Origin: an uncultured bacterium
GTDB lineage: Bacteria > Spirochaetota > Spirochaetia > Sphaerochaetales > Sphaerochaetaceae
Assembly (NCBI GenBank): GCA_905215015.1
Contig: CAJMOS010000033.1
Location: 1-24,640, forward strand
DNA length: 24,640 bases
Direction: 5' to 3'
Each line of letters opens with the position of its first letter. Within the stretch, counting starts at the first letter, position 1. The position numbers and the translations under genes were made by a program. The notes under the pieces were generated by a model, which was not told the DNA's origin, did not search any database, and was given only the letters and a program-made list of their open reading frames with translations. Positions 1-7,968 of the stretch are shown piece after piece.

Positions 1-775
1 GGATATCCTCCTTGGGGACGCAGACCCGAATGGTGTCATCCGCAAGGCTGAACACCTCGGTCTCGATCCCATATAGCTCTTTGATCAATGGGGCGGTGAC
101 TACCTCGCCCGGAGTTCCTTGGCGCAGAATCGAACCCTGTTTCACGGCGATGACCTGGTCGCTGAAACGGAAGACCTGGTCGGGATTGTGGCTGGTCAGG
201 ACGACGCAGTATCCGTCCTCGGCCAGGGACCGGATCACCCAGAGTACCCGCGCCTGGTTGGCAAAGTCGAGACTGGCCACCGGTTCGTCCAGCAGGAGCG
301 TCCTCGCTCCCTGCATCAGGCTTCTGGCGACCAGGACCAGTTGCTGCTCGCCCCCGGAGATTTCCCAGAAGAGCTGGTGGGCTAACGGGGCGATGCCAAT
401 CTTCTCCATCGCTTCCATCGCCTCTGCCTCTTCCTTCTTTCCCGGGGTGGCATACCTGCCGATTCTGCCACTTGCCCCCATCATGACCATCTCTATCGCC
501 TCATAATTGTAGGAAACATTGCATTTTTGCGGTACGTAGGCCATCAATCTTGAAAGTTTCAGGCGGTCGCATGCGCGAAGGTCGTCTCCTGAGATGAAGA
601 TGTTCCCTTGATAGGGGAGCAGTCCGAGCATGCACCGGAGCAGGGTGGTCTTCCCAGTTCCGTTGGAACCGATGACCGAGGTAATCCGGCCGTCGGCCAT
701 CGAACAGGTGATGTCATGTAGGATTTGGCGCTCGGGCTTGTACCCGAATGAAAGATTCTCGATCTCAATGCTCAT
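1..775 (-). CDS. ABC transporter ATP-binding protein, iron-siderophore/cobalamin type (3' end cut by window)
   Basis: This is the ATPase of an importer that moves iron-siderophore, heme or cobalamin across the inner membrane. Reading from the ATG at 775, the sequence shows Walker A GSNGTGKT (residues 36-43), a Q-loop glutamine at about 83, the signature ISGGE (139-143), Walker B LLLDEP (160-165) with a following SLD D-loop, and the H-loop histidine at about 196. About 258 residues are present and the C-terminus lies beyond position 1. Its start overlaps the end of the permease gene by 11 bp, so the two are translationally coupled. The family (FecE/BtuD/FhuC-like) is clear. The substrate cannot be read from the ATPase, and the binding protein is not in the window. 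A cobalamin role is possible because a B12-type ribonucleotide reductase lies at the other end, but that is only inference. Confidence 0.93.
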   Translation of the reverse strand, partial: MSIEIENLSFGYKPERQILHDITCSMADGRITSVIGSNGTGKTTLLRCMLGLLPYQGNIFISGDDLRACDRLKLSRLMAYVPQKCNVSYNYEAIEMVMMGASGRIGRYATPGKKEEAEAMEAMEKIGIAPLAHQLFWEISGGEQQLVLVARSLMQGARTLLLDEPVASLDFANQARVLWVIRSLAEDGYCVVLTSHNPDQVFRFSDQVIAVKQGSILRQGTPGEVVTAPLIKELYGIETEVFSLADDTIRVCVPKEDI

Positions 776-1733
776 GGCGCACCTCCCGTGATGCCATCAG
801 ACTGAGGAAGAAGGGAGCGCCGACAAAGGCGGTGAGGATGCCGAGCGGGATTTCGGTCTCCATCAGCGTGCGGGAAATGTCGTCGACAAGAAGCAGGAAG
901 ATCGCCCCGAGCAGCATGCTGGCGGGGATGACCCGCTTGTGGCTGGAACCGACCAGACGCCGGGCCAAGTGGGGGATGACCAGACCTACCCATCCGATCG
1001 CGCCGCTGGAGGCGATGATGCTGCTGCTGGCAAAGGTGGAGGCGATGATGATGATCCGGCGGAGCCGGTTGGGCTCGATGCCCAGCGAGGCGGCCTCCTC
1101 ATCGCCGACACTGAGAAGGTCGACCTTCCAGCGCAACAACAGCAGTGGCGTGATGCCGATGCAGAGGGGGATCAGGACTGAGCGGATGGTCTTCCACTGG
1201 GTTCCCGAGAGGCTCCCCATCAGCCAATAGGTGATGGCGGGCAGCTGGCTGTTGGGGTCGGCGACCAGTTTCAGGAAACTGGTGCCGCTTGTGGCAAGCG
1301 ATCCCACCATGATGCCGCAGAGGATCAGGCCGGTGGTGCGTTGCACCCGCATGCGCCTTGCCAGCAATGTGACGATCAAGACCACCAGCAACGCTCCGGC
1401 AAAGGCGCAGGCCATGACCAACCAGGAGGAGAAACCAAGGATGATGGCGAGTGCCGCCCCGAAAGCGGCGCCGTTGTTGGCGCCTAGGATGTCGGGCGAG
1501 GCCATCGGGTTCTGGAAGACGCCTTGATAGGCGGCTCCAGAGGCGGAAAGGGCCAGGCCCGCCAGCAGGGCGAGCATGATGCGTGGCAGACGGATCTGCC
1601 AGAGAACGCGGCTCGTCATGGAGTTCAAAGGCAAAGAAATCGGGTAGCGTCCGAAACAGAGCGAGAGAATGACAAGAACGAGAAGCGACATTCCTCCCAA
1701 AAGCCAGAACCATGCATACCTACGCGTACCCAT
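765..1733 (-). CDS. FecCD-family ABC transporter permease
   Basis: This is the membrane subunit of the same metal-chelate or cobalamin importer, about 322 residues and strongly hydrophobic throughout. Family hallmarks are visible: RLPRIMLALLAG followed by SGAAYQGVFQNPMASPDILG near the N-terminus, GDEEAASLGI in the cytoplasmic loop that contacts the ATPase, GWVGLVIPHLARRLVG, and the C-terminal EIPLGILTAFVGAPFF. The ATG at 1733 was chosen because it puts MGTRRYAW, a short basic stretch, directly before the first membrane helix, as is usual in this family. An in-frame TTG at 1769 would add 12 residues. Neither start has a good ribosome binding site. The gene overlaps the ATPase gene by 11 bp and is divergent from icd. 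Confidence 0.93.
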   Translation of the reverse strand: MGTRRYAWFWLLGGMSLLVLVILSLCFGRYPISLPLNSMTSRVLWQIRLPRIMLALLAGLALSASGAAYQGVFQNPMASPDILGANNGAAFGAALAIILGFSSWLVMACAFAGALLVVLIVTLLARRMRVQRTTGLILCGIMVGSLATSGTSFLKLVADPNSQLPAITYWLMGSLSGTQWKTIRSVLIPLCIGITPLLLLRWKVDLLSVGDEEAASLGIEPNRLRRIIIIASTFASSSIIASSGAIGWVGLVIPHLARRLVGSSHKRVIPASMLLGAIFLLLVDDISRTLMETEIPLGILTAFVGAPFFLSLMASREVRHEH

Positions 1734-1790
1734 GATTACGATTCTATCATTGTATATCCGAAAAAACAATGAAATGTTGTTCGTAGTCGG

Positions 1791-1822
1791 TTGAAAGGCA
1801 GGATTGCATGATGATCCATAAT
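1791..1822 (+). promoter_or_regulatory. Possible icd promoter
   Basis: CATAAT at 1817-1822 matches five of six positions of the -10 consensus. The best -35-like hexamer is TTGAAA at 1791-1796, but the 20-bp spacer is longer than ideal. Transcription would begin near 1829, which would exclude the upstream ATG at 1821 and favour the start at 1839. Confidence 0.3.
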
Positions 1823-1838
1823 GGGGTTAAATACCGAT

Positions 1839-3041
1839 ATGCGAAAGATTCAGATGAAGACTCCCTTGGTGGAGATGGATGGAGACGAGATGACTCGCGT
1901 CCTCTGGAAGATGATCAAGGAGTCCCTGATCCTTCCCTATGTGGACCTGAAGAGCGAATACTATGACCTTGGCTTGCCCAATCGTGACAAGACGGACGAC
2001 CAGGTGACGCAAATGGCGGCGGATGCAGCCAAGAGATATGGCGTCGCCGTAAAGTGCGCCACCATCACTCCCAATGCCCAGCGGATGGAAGAATACCATC
2101 TGAAGGAGATGTACAAGAGTCCCAACGCCACGATCCGCGCGACGCTGGACGGCACCGTCTTCCGTACTCCGATTGTCATCGACTCGATTCATCCGGTGGT
2201 CAAGAACTGGAAGAAGCCGATCACCATCGCCCGCCATGCCTACGGGGACCTGTACAAGGCGACCGAGTTTCGCGTTCCCGGGCCGGGGAAGGCGGAGTTG
2301 CGCTATACCGGAGCCGACGGAACCACCTTCAACAAGACGGTATATGATTATGAGTGTGCCGGTGTGCTGCAGGCGCAGTACAACAAGGACAGTTCGATCG
2401 AGAGCTTCGCCCATAGTTGCTTCAAATACGCGATCGCCACTCGTCAGGATTTGTGGTTCTCCGCCAAAGACACGATCAGCAAGCAGTATGACCAGACCTT
2501 CAAGCAGATTTTCCAGAGCATCTACGAGGAGTCCTACAAGAACGAGTTCGAGCGTTTGGACCTGACCTATTTCTATACGTTGATCGATGACGCTGTCGCT
2601 CGGGTGATTCGCAGTGAGGGCGGTTTCATTTGGGCGCTGAAGAACTATGACGGGGACGTGATGAGCGACATGGTCTCCTCCGCGTTCGGCAGTCTGGCCA
2701 TGATGACCAGTGTCCTCGTCAGCCCGGACGGCAACTACGAATACGAGGCGGCCCACGGCACGGTGACCCGCCACTACTACCGGTACCTGAAGGGAGAGAA
2801 GACCTCGACCAACCCGATGGCGACGATTTTTGCCTGGAGCGGGGCGCTGCGCAAACGGGGCGAGAAGGACGATTTGCCTGATTTGTGCGCTTTTGCCGAT
2901 AGGCTGGAGAAGGCTTGTTTTGACACACTCAATGCTGGTGTCATGACCAAGGACCTCGCCAATCTCGCCGAGGGAGTCACGGTGACTCCCGTGGACAGCG
3001 AGGAGTTTATCGCCGCCATCAAGAGCCGCCTGGACGCCTGA
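1839..3041 (+). CDS. icd: NADP-dependent isocitrate dehydrogenase (eukaryotic-like homodimeric type)
   Basis: The enzyme oxidatively decarboxylates isocitrate to 2-oxoglutarate and makes NADPH in the cytoplasm. The 400-residue product fits the eukaryotic-like branch of the family. It shows VEMDGDEMTRVLW near the N-terminus, TPNAQRMEEYHL, SPNATIRATLDGTVFR with the substrate-binding serine and arginine region, RHAYGDLYKATEF, the metal-site DGDVMSDMVSSAFGSL, EAAHGTVTRHYY in the coenzyme site, and TSTNPMATIFAWSGAL. The start at 1839 (MRKIQMKTP) matches the usual N-terminus. The in-frame ATG at 1821 overlaps a probable -10 element. No good Shine-Dalgarno sequence precedes 1839. The gene stands alone, with a terminator directly after it. 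Together with gdhA in the same window it links carbon flow to glutamate. Confidence 0.97.
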   Translation: MRKIQMKTPLVEMDGDEMTRVLWKMIKESLILPYVDLKSEYYDLGLPNRDKTDDQVTQMAADAAKRYGVAVKCATITPNAQRMEEYHLKEMYKSPNATIRATLDGTVFRTPIVIDSIHPVVKNWKKPITIARHAYGDLYKATEFRVPGPGKAELRYTGADGTTFNKTVYDYECAGVLQAQYNKDSSIESFAHSCFKYAIATRQDLWFSAKDTISKQYDQTFKQIFQSIYEESYKNEFERLDLTYFYTLIDDAVARVIRSEGGFIWALKNYDGDVMSDMVSSAFGSLAMMTSVLVSPDGNYEYEAAHGTVTRHYYRYLKGEKTSTNPMATIFAWSGALRKRGEKDDLPDLCAFADRLEKACFDTLNAGVMTKDLANLAEGVTVTPVDSEEFIAAIKSRLDA

Positions 3042-3066
3042 GATAGGACAGGTATCCTGCGTATGG

Positions 3067-3096
3067 GGAAGTGGGTCCGCCCGCTTCCTTTTTTTC
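3067..3096 (+). terminator. Rho-independent terminator after icd
   Basis: GGAAGTGGG (3067-3075) pairs with CCCGCTTCC (3080-3088) as a 9-bp stem with one G-U pair and a four-base loop, followed at once by seven T residues. It lies 26 bp after the icd stop codon. Confidence 0.9.
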
Positions 3097-3100
3097 TGCA

Positions 3101-3129
3101 TTGACAGCTTGGAGATGGTAGGTGATGAT
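3101..3129 (+). promoter_or_regulatory. Probable promoter of the sulfatase-lacI-transport operon
   Basis: A perfect -35 TTGACA lies at 3101-3106. With a 17-bp spacer it is followed by GATGAT at 3124-3129, which matches four of six -10 positions. It lies directly after the icd terminator and about 20 bp before the sulfatase start. Confidence 0.5.
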
Positions 3130-3131
3130 GA

Positions 3132-3149
3132 TATACACAGGAGTGTACA
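3132..3149 (+). promoter_or_regulatory. Inverted repeat around the sulfatase ribosome binding site (candidate operator)
   Basis: TATACAC and GTGTACA form 7-bp arms (6 of 7 complementary) on either side of AGGA. The Shine-Dalgarno AGGAG is therefore in the loop and the right arm ends at the base before the ATG at 3150. It sits at the predicted transcription start, so it could be an operator for the LacI-type protein or a hairpin that affects translation. Neither can be settled by reading alone. Confidence 0.4.
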
Positions 3150-4688
3150 ATGCGACCGAGACGACAGGTCCTTTTCATGATGACCGACACCACCCGCTAC
3201 GACATGGTAGGCTGCTATGGCAACAAGGCGATGAAAACACCGAATCTGGACGAGCTGGCGAGCCAGGGCGTCCGCTTTTCCCGGGCATACACGACCCAGC
3301 CAGTCTGCGGTCCGGCCCGCAGCTGCATCTTCACCGGCCTCTATCCACACGGAACCGGGTCATTCACCAACACGGTCCCGCTCTGGCAGGGGGTGAAGAC
3401 CATCGGCGAATATCTCCAGCCGGAGGGAATCCATACCGCACTGATCGGCAAATGGCATCTGGACGGTGGCGATTATTTCGGCAACGGGGTCTGTCCGCCG
3501 GGCTACGATCCCGCGTACTGGTTCGACATGCGCCGCTACCTGGAAAGGATGAGCGAGCCCGACCGCCGCAGAAGCCGGAAGGAAAGCACATCTTTGGAAG
3601 GGGGAGGCATTCCCTCCGAGTTCACCTTCGGCCATCAAATCTGTGACAAGGCGATCGACTTCGTGAAACGTTACAAGGATGAGGATTTCTTCCTTACCAT
3701 CAGTCTGGACGAGCCCCATGGCCCCTATCTTTGTCCAGAGCCGTTCGCATCGATGTACAAGGACTATGAGATGCCGATTACCCCGGCTCATCGGGACGAT
3801 CTGTCCGAGAAGCCTGAGTTCGAGAAGCTTTGGGGGGAACGCCGCATCCACGAGGACAAAGAGCACCTGCGCCTGAACCCTAGCCTTTTCTTTGGATGCA
3901 ATTCTTTCGCTGACAGCGAGATGGGAAGGGTGATGCACCTGGTGGAAGAACTGTGTCCCGGCGCGATGATCATTTACACCAGCGACCATGGCGAGGCGCT
4001 TGACGCCCACTCTTTGGACCTGAAGGGGCCGAGTGTCTACGAGGAGATCGCCCATATCCCGCTCATCGTCCGGGGTGGAGCCTACATGCATGCCCCAGAA
4101 GGCAAGGTCTATGATTCCGTTGCCAGCCATGTCGACCTGGTGCCCACCTTTTTGGACTATTATGGAATCGCGGTTCCTCCTTCGCTTTCCGGCGTCTCGA
4201 TGCGTAGCGTGATCGAGAATCCCGATGGTCCTCGTCTGCACGACTACGTCATGTGCGAGTTCCATCGCTACGAAATCGACCACGATGGATTTGGCGGACT
4301 GCAGTTCATGCGGGCGGCTATCGGTGACCGCTACAAGCTGGCGGAGTTCCTGACCGACAGCGATGAGCTTTTCGACGACCAGATCGACCCCTATGAGGTG
4401 CACAACTACATCAATGATCCCGCCCATGAGCAGGTCCGGGACGAGATGCACCAGTGGTTGATGCGGGAAATGAACGATACCCGGGATCCTTTCCGTGGCT
4501 ACCAGTGGCGTTGCCGTCCTTGGAACACGAAGGAAAGGAAAGACTGGGAATGTGACGGATACACCCGCCAGCGTCCGAGCGGGAAGGGAGAGCTGGTCCA
4601 GCTGGATTACGACACCGGCATGGAGATCACCGAGACGGTACGTCTGAAGCGGAAGACCGGTGGTTTCGCCAAGAAGGAAAAGGAGTGA
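3150..4688 (+). CDS. Sulfatase, Cys-type (formylglycine-dependent), cytoplasmic
   Basis: It probably hydrolyses sulfate esters on a carbohydrate. The 512-residue product has the sulfatase maturation motif C-x-P-x-R as CGPAR at residues 53-57 (PVCGPARSCIFTGLYP). Cys53 is the residue converted to formylglycine, which in anaerobes needs an anSME-type radical SAM enzyme; none is encoded here. Other active-site features are Asp13 in MMTDTTRYD, K101 and H103 in GKWHLDG, H190 in DEPHGPY, D279-H280 in TSDHGEALD and K292. No signal peptide is present, so the substrate must be imported first. The start at 3150 has AGGAG six bases upstream. The gene is followed by lacI three bases after its stop, so they are one operon. 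A phosphonate monoester hydrolase of the same superfamily is a less likely alternative. The sugar substrate is unknown. Confidence 0.93.
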   Translation: MRPRRQVLFMMTDTTRYDMVGCYGNKAMKTPNLDELASQGVRFSRAYTTQPVCGPARSCIFTGLYPHGTGSFTNTVPLWQGVKTIGEYLQPEGIHTALIGKWHLDGGDYFGNGVCPPGYDPAYWFDMRRYLERMSEPDRRRSRKESTSLEGGGIPSEFTFGHQICDKAIDFVKRYKDEDFFLTISLDEPHGPYLCPEPFASMYKDYEMPITPAHRDDLSEKPEFEKLWGERRIHEDKEHLRLNPSLFFGCNSFADSEMGRVMHLVEELCPGAMIIYTSDHGEALDAHSLDLKGPSVYEEIAHIPLIVRGGAYMHAPEGKVYDSVASHVDLVPTFLDYYGIAVPPSLSGVSMRSVIENPDGPRLHDYVMCEFHRYEIDHDGFGGLQFMRAAIGDRYKLAEFLTDSDELFDDQIDPYEVHNYINDPAHEQVRDEMHQWLMREMNDTRDPFRGYQWRCRPWNTKERKDWECDGYTRQRPSGKGELVQLDYDTGMEITETVRLKRKTGGFAKKEKE

Positions 4689-4691
4689 TGG

Positions 4692-5666
4692 ATGGGCAAG
4701 GTCACGAGAAAGGATGTTGCCCTCCGGGCCGGCGTCAGCGAGACGGTGGTCAGCTATGTGCTGAACCGGAACCGGTATGTGGATGCCGGCAAGAGGGGTC
4801 GTGTCCTTTCCGCGGTCAAGGAGTTGGGATACGTGCCAAGCCCGATGGCGCGCGCCTTGAAGGGCAAAGGCTCGGGGCGTATCCTTCTGATTACCGACCA
4901 TCTGGAGAGCGACCATTTCGTCTCCTTGGTTTCCGAGATGGAAAGACTGGCCTCCGAGGAGGGCTTGAGCGTCTCCCTCTGCAGATGGCATCCCGGACAA
5001 GCGTTTCTGCAGAACATCCTGCAGTCCGGTTACGATGGGGTCTTGGTCGGTTCGACCACCATGGATGACGCGTCGATCCAGAACCTGATTGACAGCGGCA
5101 TGGCGGTCGTCGTTCTCGAAATCAAGAAACGTGCCGGACTTTCCGGCAGATATGGCATCATCAACTCCGGCCTGTACCAGGGCGCCCTCGATGCGATGAG
5201 AGCGTTGCGGGGACGGGGAAGAAAGAAGATCGTCTACGTCTCCTCGCTGGGGGAACTGGAGTCCGGAGACTTCCGCTACCGGGCCTACCTGGAGAGGGTT
5301 GCCAACCCAAGGCTCATCTTTGGGGCCGTGGACGACCGGGACTTGGGAAAGAAGGTGGAGTGCCTGTGGAACGAGGAGCCCTTCGACGGCCTTTTCTGTC
5401 GGACTGACTATGTCGCCTGCGTGGCCATGCACGCCCTGCTCTCCCTGGGAGTGCGGATTCCCGACCAGGTCTCCGTCTGCGGCTTCGACGATGCCTGGTG
5501 CGGCCGGTGCATGCTCCCCACCCTGACCACCGTGCGCATCCGCAGGGATTTGATGGCCCAAAGCGCGATGGAGCTGTTCTCTCTGCTTGCGAGAAAAGAG
5601 GAGGGGGCAATCGAACCCATTCATAGAGAGTTACAGACACAATTCATCACTCGCGAAAGCCTGTGA
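4692..5666 (+). CDS. LacI-family transcriptional regulator
   Basis: This is a 324-residue DNA-binding regulator. The N-terminal helix-turn-helix and hinge (residues 4 to about 60) read VTRKDVALRAGVSETVVSYV and then LGYVPSPMARALKGKG, as usual for LacI proteins. The rest is the periplasmic-binding-protein-like effector domain, ending with VSVCGFDDAW and a TTVRIRRDLMAQSAMEL segment typical of the C-terminus. The ATG at 4692 has AAGGAG seven bases upstream; an overlapping ATG at 4688 is out of frame. The gene lies between the sulfatase and the first binding protein with almost no gaps, so it is co-transcribed with its likely targets and probably controls itself. The effector is probably a sugar carried by the neighbouring transporters, which is inference. 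Confidence 0.96.
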   Translation: MGKVTRKDVALRAGVSETVVSYVLNRNRYVDAGKRGRVLSAVKELGYVPSPMARALKGKGSGRILLITDHLESDHFVSLVSEMERLASEEGLSVSLCRWHPGQAFLQNILQSGYDGVLVGSTTMDDASIQNLIDSGMAVVVLEIKKRAGLSGRYGIINSGLYQGALDAMRALRGRGRKKIVYVSSLGELESGDFRYRAYLERVANPRLIFGAVDDRDLGKKVECLWNEEPFDGLFCRTDYVACVAMHALLSLGVRIPDQVSVCGFDDAWCGRCMLPTLTTVRIRRDLMAQSAMELFSLLARKEEGAIEPIHRELQTQFITRESL

Positions 5667-5705
5667 TCAAGAAACATCATGAATCAATCAAAAGGAGGTT
5701 TGTTC

Positions 5706-6986
5706 ATGAAAAAGGGATTGTTGGGAGTAATGGTTTCGCTGTTGGCCGCGTCCATGGTGTTTGCGGGCGGCTCGGCAGAGAAGGAATCGTCGAAGTCGTC
5801 CGGACCAGTGACCATCAAGGTCGCCAACTACGCCTTGTTGGAGAAGGGTTACGAAGACTTCTGGAATGGAATCAAGACGGGTTTTGAGGCGAAATATCCG
5901 GACGTGAAGATCGAATGGGTGACCGCGCCGTACGGTGAGATTGTCAACCAAGTGGTCAACATGGCTGGTGGAGGCGACAAGGTCGATGTGATTTTCAGCG
6001 AGATGGGATGGGTTCCTGGTTTGGAGGATGCAGGGCTTGCGGCTCCGGTTACCGACATGCTTCCCAAGGAATTCCTTGACGATTTCTACCCAGAGGTGTT
6101 GGATTCCTTCAATATCGACGGCAAGCCGTACGGCATCCCTCTCTATATCTCGCCGTATGTGCTCTATTACAATAAGGATCTGTTCAAGGAAGCGGGCCTG
6201 GATCCGGATAAGCCACCCAAAACCTATGATGAAATGTTGCAGATGGCGGAGCGATTATCCTTGCTGAAGGATAAAAATGGCAATAAGGTTTTTGCCTTTG
6301 GCCAGACTACCGCATCGGTTCCTGTTTCCGGTGCTTCCCTTACCGCAATGGTCTACAACTTTGGAGGCGAGGTGCTGACCGCGGATGGAAAGCTTGACTG
6401 TGACAACCAGGGATTCCGTGATGCGATTGCCATGCTGAAGACGTTGAACGACAAAGGGTACAATCCGCAGAACGCCAAGCTCAAAGACCTGCGCAACCTG
6501 TTCGCACTTGGCCAGCTGGCCATGTACTATGACCAGAGCTGGGGCTTCAATGGAGTCAAGTCGATCAATCCTGACGCCGTGAACTTCACCGCCAGCGCCG
6601 CTCCTCTTGCCGGTGGCGAAGGGACGGGTCAGAGTTTGTTGCAGAGCCATTGCTTCGTGCTGGTCGATAACGGCAAGAAGGATGCGGTGGGCAAGTTCGT
6701 GGAGTATGTCATCAGCGCCGACCAGCTGAATGGGTACTTGGAGAACCTGACTCCCGCTTATCCCGCGAAGAAGTCGATGGCGGACATGGAAGGCGTCGTG
6801 AACAACGGTGTCTTGAAAGGTGCCGCGGCTTCGGCGAGCAATGTCAAGCGCGAGACCTTCATTCCAGCATTGAACGACCTGAATCTGGAGCTTTGCACGC
6901 TCGCCCAGGCGGTTACCGTCAGTGGCAAGCCTGTCGATGAGGCCATCTCTGCTTTCAAGAAGGCCGCTGGGACCAAGATCCAGTAA
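5706..6986 (+). CDS. Extracellular solute-binding protein, sugar ABC transporter (family 1)
   Basis: This is the periplasmic substrate-capture subunit of a CUT1-type sugar importer. The 426-residue product begins with a Sec signal (MKKGLLGVMVSLLAASMVFA) with probable cleavage after Ala20. There is no lipobox cysteine, so it is probably soluble or anchored differently. The mature part shows family features such as GFEAKYPDVKIEWV, GGGDKVDVIFSE, YGIPLYISPYVLYYNKDLFK and QLAMYYDQSWG. The ATG at 5706 was chosen over one at 5679 because AGGAGG lies seven bases upstream and the signal peptide then starts correctly. Only 39 bp separate it from lacI. A stem-loop follows its stop codon and may favour a higher level of this protein than of the permeases. 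Confidence 0.95.
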   Translation: MKKGLLGVMVSLLAASMVFAGGSAEKESSKSSGPVTIKVANYALLEKGYEDFWNGIKTGFEAKYPDVKIEWVTAPYGEIVNQVVNMAGGGDKVDVIFSEMGWVPGLEDAGLAAPVTDMLPKEFLDDFYPEVLDSFNIDGKPYGIPLYISPYVLYYNKDLFKEAGLDPDKPPKTYDEMLQMAERLSLLKDKNGNKVFAFGQTTASVPVSGASLTAMVYNFGGEVLTADGKLDCDNQGFRDAIAMLKTLNDKGYNPQNAKLKDLRNLFALGQLAMYYDQSWGFNGVKSINPDAVNFTASAAPLAGGEGTGQSLLQSHCFVLVDNGKKDAVGKFVEYVISADQLNGYLENLTPAYPAKKSMADMEGVVNNGVLKGAAASASNVKRETFIPALNDLNLELCTLAQAVTVSGKPVDEAISAFKKAAGTKIQ

Positions 6987-6997
6987 CATCAATCTAG

Positions 6998-7023
6998 GCC
7001 ACGGGACCGCTGTGCCCCGTGGC
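6998..7023 (+). other. Stem-loop between binding protein and permease genes
   Basis: GCCACGGG (6998-7005) pairs with CCCGTGGC (7016-7023) as a perfect 8-bp stem with a ten-base loop. No T-tract follows, only TCCTTTCCC. It is therefore more likely an mRNA-stabilising or partial-termination element that separates high binding-protein expression from lower permease expression than a full terminator. Confidence 0.6.
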
Positions 7024-7045
7024 TCCTTTCCCAAAAGGATTTCCT

Positions 7046-7957
7046 ATGAAACGAAGCGTATCAGGAAAACAGGGTGATGCATTGTACTCGTTCATTCTGA
7101 CTATTCCGGCCCTAGTGCTGGCCGTCATATTCATTCTCGTGCCGATCGCGGACTCAATCGTCAAGAGTTTCCTGCAGTACGGAGTGAAGAACATCATCAG
7201 TGGAAAGCCCGGTGTCTGGAACAATGGAGCCAACTACGCCAGACTGGTTTCCAGTGACATGTTGCCGAACGCAGTGCGCAACACCTTGTGGTTTGTCGCA
7301 TTCGTGATTTTTTTCCAGTTCCTTGTTGGCATGGCTTTGGCTTTGGTGCTGAACGCGAAGGTGATGCGGGGCGCTCGCCTGTTCCGTAGTCTGATGATGA
7401 TGCCGTGGGTTGTTCCCACCGTAATCAGCGCCCTGATCTGGATGTGGCTGTTTCAGCCCCAATATGGTCTGGTCAAATATCTCGTCGCTTTGCTGTCTGG
7501 TGGTACGATTACCGGTCTCGCAGTGCTGAACAACCCGCAGACGGCCCTTGGAGGTGTCGCTGTCGCGGCGTTGTGGAAGCAGATTCCGTTGATGACATTG
7601 CTCTTGTTGGCAGGCTTGCAGAATGTGCCCGCTGAGATTCTCGAGGCTGCGATCATCGATGGGGCAGGGCCCATCCGGAGATTCTTCCATGTGACCATGC
7701 CTTACATGTCCAGCGTGATCAAAGTCGCCATCAGCATGTCGATTATTGAGAACTACAAGCAGTTTCCGCTGTTTTGGACCATGACTGGCGGGGGTCCTGA
7801 CGGAGCAACCACGACGCTTGCCATCCTCAGCTATCGGGAGGCGTTCGTCAGCATGAACCTTGGTTCTGGAGCCGCCGTGACCACTTTGTGGATGGTCCTG
7901 ATGATTGTCACAATCTCGCTGTATGACAAGGCATTCCGCACGCCTGATTTGACCTGA
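7046..7957 (+). CDS. Sugar ABC transporter permease, MalF/UgpA type
   Basis: This is the first membrane subunit of the first CUT1 importer, 303 residues with about six membrane helices. The first helix is in FILTIPALVLAVIFILVPIA. The cytoplasmic EAA loop that docks the ATPase reads LEAAIIDGAGPIRRFFHVTMP, and TMTGGGPDGATTTL near the C-terminus is typical of MalF-like subunits. The ATG at 7046 has AAAAGGA upstream. A GTG at 7019 would add nine residues but lies inside the preceding stem-loop. The next permease begins 12 bases after the stop. No ATPase partner is encoded in the locus. Confidence 0.95.
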   Translation: MKRSVSGKQGDALYSFILTIPALVLAVIFILVPIADSIVKSFLQYGVKNIISGKPGVWNNGANYARLVSSDMLPNAVRNTLWFVAFVIFFQFLVGMALALVLNAKVMRGARLFRSLMMMPWVVPTVISALIWMWLFQPQYGLVKYLVALLSGGTITGLAVLNNPQTALGGVAVAALWKQIPLMTLLLLAGLQNVPAEILEAAIIDGAGPIRRFFHVTMPYMSSVIKVAISMSIIENYKQFPLFWTMTGGGPDGATTTLAILSYREAFVSMNLGSGAAVTTLWMVLMIVTISLYDKAFRTPDLT

Positions 7958-7968
7958 GGAGGTACGAA

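Noticed and set aside
1821..1838. Upstream ATG for isocitrate dehydrogenase
   Set aside because: It overlaps a probable -10 element and would add six residues not typical of the family N-terminus.
3360..5624. A 754-codon open frame on the minus strand opposite the sulfatase and lacI genes
   Set aside because: It is a shadow of high-GC codons in two well-supported plus-strand genes; its translation has no recognisable motif and no ribosome binding site.
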